Shown piece by piece: positions 44,960 to 53,169 of a DNA stretch of 64,000 nt (position 1 is the first letter of the stretch; each line of letters opens with the position of its first letter). The position numbers and the translations under genes were made by a program. The DNA is from Neoceratodus forsteri. Lineage: Eukaryota; Chordata; Ceratodontiformes; Ceratodontidae. The notes beneath the pieces are model-generated. The model was not told the DNA's origin. It made no database searches and was given only the letters and a program-made list of their open reading frames with translations. Where the stretch lies: contig CM057453.1 in the NCBI GenBank assembly GCA_016271365.2, positions 1,079,623,001 through 1,079,687,000 of the forward strand. Direction: 5' to 3'.

Positions 44960-45845
44960 TAGGTGCGGTTAAATTGGAGCGGTCTCTATGTCAAAAAGAC
45001 ATGCCATTGCCATATTTTCGGTTGTGACATTTCGGCACACATATTCTGAATTGTCCCGCAATGACAATTATATTGCTGTCCTCTTTTGCAGAACTTACAA
45101 TTGTCTGTGTCACTCTTGACACTCTTTACGTTAGTATCTCAACCTTACAAATTATAGGTATTAGTCAGAACTCACCACTCGTAGTTCAGTCACAGTCTAA
45201 GTATAGCCAGAATGCTAAATATTTTCAAAATTTTAAATTATTTCCACAGACCCAGGGTTAGGGAGGGGAAACTAGTATCCCCTCAACTGTAAAAGAGAAG
45301 AACTCTAGTCTGCTTCGGCAAGACTGGAAGCAGTCCGCATTTGTTCTGTATAGACATTATCTACGTGATGACATGATATAGAAAAAAATGGTAAACCTCT
45401 GAAAATCACACACTGTCACTTAGAAGGAGAGAGAGAGCAAGAGAGAGACATGGAAATGATGGGAGACGGAGAGTCTAAAATTCAAGAGTAATCTAGGGAC
45501 CAGGTATTTTCCTGCAATGTGGAGACATGGTCTGTCTGTCTCTGCTCACCATCTATATTCTAGTGTCATTTTCCTCTGCCATGCTCTCTTTCTCCAGACA
45601 ACAGACTCGGGTGTGAGGAGGAGGAGGAGGGAAGGAATAAAGCAAGTAAAGGATGGTTTTAGAGGTATACATTTAGAAAAAAATCTGCCCTCATTTGCCA
45701 GTTTCTGCCCCCCCTCCCAAAAAAAAAATCACCTGCCTTCTTTGGGACTTGCATCTGATGACAGAACCCAGTTGAAAAAGGTGCCTTCAGTCAGTGTTGG
45801 GAGATGACTATTTGTCCATTTTTCTACATGTTTAAATTCACCTTT
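44960..45845. other. Unexplained stretch inside PLE1
   Basis: The PLE1 coding order breaks here. It contains a purine-rich run (45421-45470, GAGAGAGAG) and a C-rich/A-rich run near 45710-45730, with no PLE-like translation. Probably a separate insertion, but I could not find its ends. Confidence 0.4.
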
Positions 45846-46149
45846 TATAGGTAGAGACTGCATAAAATATCGGCAATTAGTCCGGCATCATTTAGTCCAC
45901 ATGACCAGTAGTCTGTTTCATATTGTCCATGACGATTTGTCTGGCAGGAATATAGCCACTCACGCATGGAAACTATTGAAGTGAAGTTTAGTGTTTCTGT
46001 CTGTCTCTTTCCTGTGTAACTTAGTCTCAAGTTGTTTCTTCCTCTTATATATAAGTAAGTCTAAGAACGAAATCTGTTGTTGGCTAGTCTCCATAGTGAA
46101 TTTTAAATCTTGGTTCCAACTGTTTAAATAGTTAGTGAACCTCTCTAAA

Positions 46150-46879
46150 TCATCTTTACTGCCTTCCCAGATGACAAATATATAGTCTAAAAAGCATTTC
46201 CATTCCCTTATATTGCCAAAAAGGGATTATTTTCTGCATCTAAAACATGTGCGGACTCAAAATTTGCCATGTATAGGTAGGCGTATGATGGTGCCATTGT
46301 GCTCCCCATAGACATCCCTTTAATCTGCATATAAAAGTTTTATTCAAACTGGAAGCAGTTCCTACTCAGGACTATGTCTGCCAGTCCTGTCAGGAATTCC
46401 TCTGGTGGAAACCAGTCCTCCCTTTGTCTTAAAGCCTTCCTGAGGGAAAATATTCCCTCCTGATGTGGTATACTAATGTACAAGTCTTTAATGTCCAGTG
46501 AAACTAGCCAGACATCCTGACAATTCAGACCCCTTTGATTAAGATGTGTAAATATCTCTAGTATGTGGTTCATGCCCTTAATGTATGTCTGCATTTTTTG
46601 AACTTCTGGTTGGATGTGAAAATCCACATATTTGGAAAGTGGTTCTAAAATAGAATTTATCCCTGAAACTATCAGTCTCCCCGGTGGTTTCTCCGAATTT
46701 TTATTAATCTTTTGGCAGAATGTAACATTTAGACTTTCATTGATCATCATATTTGTTTTCCGTTCTGCACACCATCCTTGATTTACTCCTAGTTCCAGGA
46801 ATTCCTTTATGTCCTCCGGTATTTCTAAGGTGGGGTCACAGGAAAGTGTCTGATAGTGTTCCTCGAAGCACCGAAGCAT
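46150..46879 (-). pseudogene. PLE1 reverse transcriptase (N-truncated)
   Basis: On the - strand: KPPGRLIVSGINSILEPLSK (PPGRPIVS block), LVSLDIKDLYISIPHQEGI (motif A with both Asp of the D-x-x-D region), FQFE, then beyond a stop KGMSMGSTMAPSYAYLYMANFE (motif B', 46330-46260), and WKCFLDYIFVIWEGS (46200-46150), where PLEs have YIDD: the second catalytic Asp is Tyr. The missing N-terminus and the changed box rule out activity. Confidence 0.88.
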
Positions 46880-47095
46880 GTGATGTTACTAAGTCAGCTT
46901 GGACAAACATTGAATGGAATCTGTTTTTATTTATTTTTACCTAGACACAACACTGTTATGGGCACGACAAGTGGCGGGAGCCACGAAACCATCACCCTCC
47001 TTTATAAATGTGAATAAGAGAATAAATGAAGCAGTATTTTTGCTTATCGAAGCTTGGCTACACTGGAGTTTATCCTAATCCTGATTTGTATGCTA
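46873..47095 (+). repeat. PLE1 terminal repeat, right arm, with hammerhead-like hairpin
   Basis: Inverted copy of the left arm. At 46971-46989 a perfect 5-bp stem GTGGC/GCCAC with loop GGGA is followed by GAAAC. The first core box reads CACGACA, damaged relative to CTGACGA. AATAAGAGAATAAATG follows. Confidence 0.85.
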
Positions 47096-47099
47096 GTTT

Positions 47100-47395
47100 G
47101 AGCTGCCAGCCTAGGATGACCCAACATATTTATGATTAACCTGATAGGGAGGGACAATCTAATCTCACATTCTTTTGCAACAAATAAATAAGTCCCATAC
47201 TACTCCAAGTTATAAAGTTGTTCATTTCAATTTCCTGTCCCATTACAGGGCTCATAAACTTCTTACATTGTGTAACATATTTGCAAAAAGAAAAATTTCC
47301 AAATTTATAACTTACTTTGGGAGGGGGAGCAACCAGGTGTTCTGCAGGTTAATAATTGGTTGAGCATACTTGGGACCACAAAATCTTTTATTGTT
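47100..47395 (-). pseudogene. PLE2 GIY-YIG domain, N-terminal half, decayed
   Basis: On the - strand KDFVVPSMLNQLLTCRTPGC leads toward the nuclease, whose GIY-YIG words are only faintly visible among stops. Placed here by order after the RT tail and before the PLE1 insertion; the C-terminal half is at 42125-42545. Confidence 0.5.
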
Positions 47396-47555
47396 TTGGC
47401 TTTCTGAACACCACTTTGGGACCTGGTTTAACTGCATCTTTAAGTTTTGATTCTAATTTTAAAAGTTCCCAATTATTTTTTATGATGTTCCTAACTTCCT
47501 AGATCTCACAGAAAATGTTGTCACAAAGGGCATGAGACATTAATTTCCTGATTTT

Positions 47556-48670
47556 TCAAATTAGGCATATAAGGGTAACAAAGCGGTCCATTTGATTAAC
47601 ACTTTGAACTGCTTTAGCAATAGTTTGATGACTATAGCCCTTTGTAAAAATCTTCCTACCTGTTCCCTTATTTTTAAAACATTTGTGGCTTTCAGTACAG
47701 CTTTGTTTAGTCCTAATCAGCTGATCCTTAGGGATGTTCTGCATAATATGGGATGGGTGACAACTATTGTAAAGAAGAAGGCTATTTCTGTCAGTTTCCT
47801 TCCTATACAATGTAGTACAGACTTCATTGTTATCATACTTATAGATCAAAAAATCTCCAAAAAACAATTTGTTCAGTACTGATAGTGTATTTAAATTTCA
47901 AACAGTTGTTTGTTCTTTCTAGCCATGAAACAAAATTTACCAAACTGTTCTTCAATACCTTTCCATACAACTAACACATTATCTATATAACACCTCCACA
48001 TGTCTAGATAATGAAAAAATGGAGTTGTGTCTGTGCTATACAGAATACGTTACCACCATGCAACATAAAGTCCTGCATAACTAAGAGCCATGGTGGCACC
48101 CTTGGCTGCACCCCTGATTTGCCTGTAATAGGTATTCTGATGTAAAAACATGTTTTTTGTTAGTACTAAATGGGCTAATTCAACCAAAAAATGTGTGAAC
48201 ATATTCACTTGGCTAATTTTATCCCTCAAAATTAAGAAGTATTGCATAGCCTCAAGACCACCTTCATGGGGTGTTACTGTATACAGGGATTCAATATCTA
48301 GGGTTGTGAAATACCATCCCCTTTCTACTTCTAAATTCTCTACTAGGGCCGCAACTTTCATAGAGTCTCTAGTATAGGCTCTCACTGTAGGTATTAAGGG
48401 TTGTAAAAATTCATCTACTAACATTGAAATGGGCTCCATGAGCCACCCTTTACCTGAAATAATCAGGCGTCCTGGTGGCAAATCCCTATTTTTATGTATC
48501 TTTGGCAAAATGTATATTACTGGAATAACAGGGTGTGCCACTGTGAGTGCCCTAAATGTTTTGTCAGTAATATAGCCCTGAACAAAACCATGACTTAAAA
48601 CTGAATCTATTTCATGTTTAAAGATGCATGTATGATTGCCAGAAAGCTTTTCATAAAAGCTAACATCAGA
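47556..48670 (-). pseudogene. PLE2 reverse transcriptase
   Basis: On the - strand: IPVIYILPKIHKN (48530-48490), PPGRLIISGKGWLMEPIS, TTLDIESLYTVTPHEGGLEA (motif A; D-x-x-S-L-Y kept), RQIRGAAKGATMALSYAGLY (motif B', MAPSYA changed to MALSYA), WRCYIDNVLVVWKG (48000-47960; YIDD changed to YIDN), and the C-terminal part with TTLYRKETDRNSLLLYNSCH (47800-47750), where PLEs have the R-K-TDrn-lL--sS-Hp word. One catalytic Asp is replaced, and there are stops between the two open pieces. Confidence 0.88.
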
Positions 48671-48689
48671 AAGTTGTCATAGAATTTCC

Positions 48690-48826
48690 CCATTGTAATT
48701 TAATTGTATGAATAAACATCAAGGGGATAAACCTCAATTAACAAATAGGACATTCCTGCCATGATCTAATTACTTGTAAATCTTATTGCTAACAATTTAT
48801 AGTACTAAGAAGTAATTTTAGATAGT
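48690..48826 (+). repeat. PLE2 terminal repeat, right arm (part 1)
   Basis: GAATAAACATCAAGGGGATAAACCTCAATTAACAAATAGGAC and CATGATCTAATTACTTGTAA match the left arm 41990-42110 in reverse complement. Continues after the SINE at 49548. Confidence 0.85.
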
Positions 48827-48842
48827 TCTTGTTATATGTGTT

Positions 48843-49266
48843 AAGCAGTGTCAGTGGCTCAGCAGGTAGCACTCACCTCTGAGGCCAGGAGATCAGTAGG
48901 CTGTGGGTTCTATCCTCACACCAGGCACTTGGGTTAAATCCTCAATACTGACACTGTAGTGTAGCATGAGGGGTGTTGCACCCTGAGGTGCCGCTCTTTC
49001 AGATGAGGCATTAAACTGAGGTCCCATCTGCCTGTTCTGGTAGTAGTTCAGGTGGATGTTAAAGATCCCATGGCACTTCTTGAGCAGGGAATTTCCCTGT
49101 GCAATGGCCAAATTTCTCTCCATTCATGAAAATACCACCAACAGCTTAATCTGGTTCAAGGTCAGTTGGCATTCATCTGTATCCGCCTCCCCTGGGTTGT
49201 GCCTGAAAATAGCCAGAATTTGTCTAGTGCACTTGCCCGGTCAACAAAAACTAAATAAATAAAAAA
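48843..49266 (+). mobile_element. tRNA-derived SINE with 9-bp target duplication
   Basis: ATATGTGTT at 48834-48842 and 49267-49275. The head has pol III boxes: A box GTGGCTCAGCAGGTAG (48854-48869) and B box GGGTTCTATCC (48905-48915). The body has GAGGCATTAAACTGAGGTCCC (49001-49023) and GGATGTTAAAGATCCCATGGCAC, a central domain seen in several fish and shark SINE families. The 3' end is ACTAAATAAATAAAAAAA, so it was moved by a LINE with a similar tail. It interrupts the right terminal repeat of PLE2. Confidence 0.88.
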
Positions 49267-49275
49267 ATATGTGTT

Positions 49276-49547
49276 TGCATATTGGGAGATTGTTATATTA
49301 AGGCATGTGAAATGCTCACTGCCTTATCTGTCAACCAGTTACTAACTTCTTGGGTAATGAATGAAATGACACCCATGTAATGGTTTCTGTAATTAGTATG
49401 CCTCATTGGATTCTAAAGTGAGAGCCTGGCTTAACTACATATCATGTTAATGCCATGTATTTTTAATTTGTCTTAATATGTGCTCATTTTATACAAATTA
49501 ATTGATGTTAGTATTTATATGGGGTATCTGTGCATGAATATTTCACT
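49276..49547. other. Right-arm part of PLE2 absent from the left arm
   Basis: Between the SINE and the hammerhead-like box. No counterpart in the left arm, where the flanking words are joined, so it is either lost there or a separate insertion here. Confidence 0.4.
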
Positions 49548-49587
49548 CTGACGAAGCAGGGTGTTGACCTTGTGAAACGTTAGTGTT
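49548..49587 (+). ncRNA. Hammerhead-like motif in PLE2 arm
   Basis: CTGACGA at 49548-49554. Stem II is 7 bp between 49556-49562 (GCAGGGT) and 49567-49573 (ACCTTGT) with loop GTTG, including two G-U pairs. GAAA is at 49574-49577. A short stem III (ACG with TGT, 49577-49579 and 49584-49586) leads to a GTT cleavage-type triplet at 49585-49587. Stem I is weak by eye. Hammerhead ribozymes are known in PLE terminal repeats. Confidence 0.6.
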
Positions 49588-49718
49588 TTTTCTCCTTATA
49601 TCTTTAGCTACATTTTGATGTTTTATGCTGCTTTTTGTAATAAAATGGTTTAATATTTAAATCACCATATGTGTGCCTCTATATTTTGGTGGGTGCTACA
49701 TTGTTTTTTTAATTTGTT
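49548..49718 (+). repeat. PLE2 terminal repeat, right arm (part 2)
   Basis: CTGACGA box, stem, GAAAC, then TTTTTCTCCTTATATC, GCTGCTTTTTGTAATAAAATGG and TTTTGGTGGGTGCTACATTG: the inverted counterpart of 41830-41985. Confidence 0.85.
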
Positions 49719-49787
49719 GGCTTTAATTAAGTAATCACTACCATGTTTTCTGGTGCTCTTTGTGTTTTTTGTTTCATTTCCATACAT

Positions 49788-51205
49788 GTTAATAATTTTT
49801 TTTAAACGGAAAAAATTATAAAGAAATGTTTATGGAAAGGTAAGAAACCAAGGCTAAAACTGGAAAAATTATATTTGTCTAAGAATATGGGGGGACTTTA
49901 TCTTGCAAATTTTCAGTGGTATTATCAAGCAGCCAAACTATCTGCTGTATACTGTAGCATATGGATGATTCCATCAAGAACACGTCCAAGCTGCCTGTCA
50001 AATAGAAGCCATCTCAATACCATATGAACACTTACAATATATTCTTTATGCAGGTCCTTAGTGTACAAATACAAATACAGTTTGCATAACAACTGCTACA
50101 GCCTGCAAAACTTGGGATACAATTTTGGAAAAAAAACAATCTCTAAGTGATCCATCTCCATAACTCCTATATATTTTAATGGTAGATTTTATCCATCTTT
50201 TTCAGATGATGGTTTCAAATTGTGGCATACACAAAGTTTAAAAGAGATACAACAACTATATGATGCCAATGGCCTTTTAGATTTTGATACAATTAAACAA
50301 AAGCATATAATTCCTAATACCTATTTCTTCAGATACTTGCAAATTAAGAACTACTTGGAAAAAAGGCTATTTTTATACAAAACCTACTGAGAATGAATTG
50401 AAATTCAACTAAGCCTAAATATTAACATAACACTCATTTCAAAATTCTACACAATCTTGCAAACCCTGCTTGGACAATCACAAAACGTATTAAAACAAAA
50501 ATGGGAAATCAAACAAAGATCCTTAATATCAGAAGCAAAATGGGCTCAACTTATTAATTTGAAAAACATTGGTATACTATGTACATGATAATTACAAATT
50601 TATTTTGATATAATTCACAGAACATACTCTACACCCCACAGAATACATTTAATGAATCCCAAATATTCAAATGATTGCTCCATATGTAAATCACAGAAAG
50701 GTACTCTGGAATATATGTTAATCACCTGCAAAAAAATAACTACATTTTTTAAAACAATTATTGATACAAATTATAAAATCTCATCTATTAAATTGAAAAA
50801 ATAAACAGTGAATGCTAATTTATGACAACTGGCTATTTATCTGATAAATGCAATAATAATTAACAAAGATTAATTCTTATAGCCATTATCAATGCACATA
50901 AATGTTTATGAATTAAATGGAAGCATGAAATTCTCCAAGATTATAAGATGTGGATGAACTTGATGGTGGATGTGTATAAATTGGAGAAAGTACATTATAT
51001 TTTGTTAGATCAATATGCAATGTTCCATAAAGTTTGGCAATGTTTTGAAAACTATTTAACATCTATAGATATGCTGAACAAATTTTGTATCTATTGATTC
51101 AAATGTCTAGATTTGAGTATGACCCTTTAGTTTGTACAAAACTGACTATATGTCCTATGTAATGTTTCCTGTACCTGTATACTTGTTTACACAATAAAAA
51201 AAAGA
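49788..51205 (+). pseudogene. L1/Tx1-like LINE, C-terminal part and tail
   Basis: CLWKGKKPRLKLEKLYLSKN and GGLYLANFQWYYQAA (49830-49935) continue the L1-type ORF2 of 41105-41829. Later ISITPIYFNGRFYPSF, FKLWHTQSLKEIQQLYDANG, YFFRYLQIKNYL, and a Cys pair region CSICKSQKGTLEYMLITC (50670-50725), the C-terminal Cys-His motif. The end is at about 51100, with a tail AATAAAAAAAAGAAGAAA at 51192-51209. Stops are frequent. Confidence 0.85.
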
Positions 51206-51734
51206 AGAAATATGACCAGGGGAGTTGTGGAGGCATATTCTTAATAATTTCTTCAAGCTGTTTTGCTGTCCTATCACAAGCATGGGCAACAGTTTCTATT
51301 TGATATAGTCTATGCTTCTACAGTAGGTGGAAAGAACATGTCGCTTTTACAGTATATAGGATATAGTAGTGTTGCCATGCTATATTGGTCCACAATGTAC
51401 GCTGACAAACCTGCCTAACAGGTTATGTAAGAAACATCTCTGACACTTATTTAATGAATATTTCATCCTGCTGATGAGATGACTTAGATGAACTAGTGGT
51501 GTCTCCTCCTTCACCACTATTTTTATAGTCAATATCAACACCACCCCATTGCCACCACAGTTACCACAACCACTAGCCTTGCTTAATATGGGTTGTTCTA
51601 GAAGCTTGTAAATAACCTATTGTGTGGTGTTCAAGTAAGCGCCATGAAAAGGACCATGTTAAGGGCTGTTGATACTGCACTAAAATCATTAACATCATTA
51701 ACAGATACACAGATGAATAAGAGAAGAAAAAGAC
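51206..51734. other. Unassigned non-coding stretch
   Basis: No gene or repeat recognised. Confidence 0.35.
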
Positions 51735-53165
51735 CATGGGCTCTATTCTTAAAGAGCCCTTAGAGTGATGGAAGCTACAGAAAATGGCAGCTTGCATCCA
51801 AGTGTGGTGTGCCAGGGATCCTAGCCCTATACTCTATTGGGTGGGGTCCCAGCAGCAAAATCCCTAGGCTTGCAGCAACTCTGGTCATGTGCAAAACAGG
51901 CAACACATCCAGAGGGTGTGCCGCAAGCTGTGGGTGGCTTGTGCAACTCTAGCATGTTCCTGGTGGAGCAGCACTGTCCCCTGATCCCCAATGACACTAA
52001 TAGTTTTACAAATACATATTTCTTGGTAGTCCTGTGGCCCCTTCCCAATCCCTGCTGTTCCCATAGTCCTATGTAATAATATACCCTTTCTGGTCTAGAA
52101 CCCACCATCCTCAATGTTGCCATAGTCATATTTAATTTATACCCTTCCTGGTGGTCTAGTACCCATGATCCTTGATGTTGCTGCAGTCATATGTAATAAT
52201 ATACAACTTCCTGGTGGTTCAATGCCCCTCCGAGTCTCGATAAACACCATAGTCATATTAATGATATACCCTCTTCTGTGGTTTGTTGTTCTCTCATCTC
52301 TTTGTCATCAGATCATACAGATCCCCGGAGCCGATTCTCAACCCCACCCAAGATTGTAGTGCTCATCGTCACTCCTTCTGGGAACACATCGCCTAACAGT
52401 ATTTTGACCTTCGTTCATTGCTGTTTATGAACTGTCATGACAAGTACTTTATAGTGTACACGTTCATTGACTGAAAGTCAATCAATGAGCACATACACTA
52501 TACGGTACATGTTCAGTGACAGTTCAGTCGGCGACCAGCTGTGGTGGTGAGAGGTGGGCTGTACTGGTCATCAGCTGTGTTTCAGAATGAGGGAGTAGGG
52601 TGGTGGGTGCTACCTGCTGGGGTGGAGGTTGGGAGCCCACAAGGCCATCAGGGAAGAGGGTTTATCTTGAGTATGATTACGGTGATATTGGGGATCAGGG
52701 TGGAGGCCAGTAAACTACCAGGAAGGGGTATATCATTAAATATGACTATGGTGACATTGGAGATCAGGGAAGGGGGCCACGGGGCCACTGGACCACCAGG
52801 AAAGGGTATATAGTAAAATATGACTATGATGACATTGGGGCTGGGGGGGGACCGCAGCACATTTCTGCAAACAGGTCAACTCTCCCAGAGGAGAATTAAG
52901 TATCTTCAGACCAGCCCTGGCTGGTCTAACAGTACTTAGAATTTCTCCCTCTAGGAGAGTTCTGAGAATTTTGCTTTCAGGAATGCTGCAGCTTGTGTCT
53001 GCCACATGCCCCCTAGCATCATGTCATAGACCATTTTTGGGCACAAGGGCAGTGCAAGTGAGAATCACTCCAGACACATTGTTTGGCATAAGGGGCACTT
53101 TGTGCCATTCATTGTGGCACAACCCCCTTGAGCTGTGCCAGGAGCTTTAAGAATTGAGTCCCATG
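51735..53165. mobile_element. Fold-back element with inverted minisatellites
   Basis: Termini GGCTCTATTCTTAAAG (51739) and CTTTAAGAATTGAGTCC (ending 53161) are imperfect inverted repeats; CATG flanks both sides (51735-51738 and 53162-53165). Inside, about 4 units of a ~63-bp repeat (52020-52275, CATAGTCATAT-TAAT-ATA-CC) face about 3 units of the reverse complement (52630-52830, GG-TATAT-A-TAAATATGACTATGGTG). Between them is a palindrome TATAGTGTA...TACACTATA (52451-52503). Non-coding. I know no named family with this layout. Confidence 0.75.
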
Positions 53166-53169
53166 AGCC

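Larger units (their letters stand above)
42560..47095 (-). mobile_element. Penelope-like element PLE1 (inner), antisense
   Basis: Flanked by inverted arms 42560-42782 and 46873-47095. Between them on the - strand: RT (46872-46150), RT tail, an unexplained stretch (44960-45845), linker domain (44951-44595) and GIY-YIG (44479-43990). The RT lacks its N-terminal part and joins the inverted arm directly, so it was 5'-truncated on insertion. It splits the GIY-YIG gene of PLE2, so it is the younger insertion. Confidence 0.85.
41830..49780 (-). mobile_element. Penelope-like element PLE2 (outer), antisense
   Basis: Inverted terminal repeats at 41830-42110 and 48690-48826 plus 49548-49718. On the - strand: RT (48670-47985), RT C-terminal region (47870-47556), GIY-YIG start (about 47390-47100), interruption by PLE1, and GIY-YIG end (about 42540-42300, reading FWIYYLKACSDERLNEN). 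A SINE (48843-49266) lies in the right arm. It is inserted in the L1-like LINE. PLEs copy RNA with a telomerase-like RT and cut with GIY-YIG; this copy is dead. Confidence 0.82.

Noticed and set aside
49548..49718. PLE2 right arm as an LTR of an LTR retrotransposon
   Set aside because: The coding part is PLE RT plus GIY-YIG, with no gag, protease or integrase, and the arms are inverted rather than direct.
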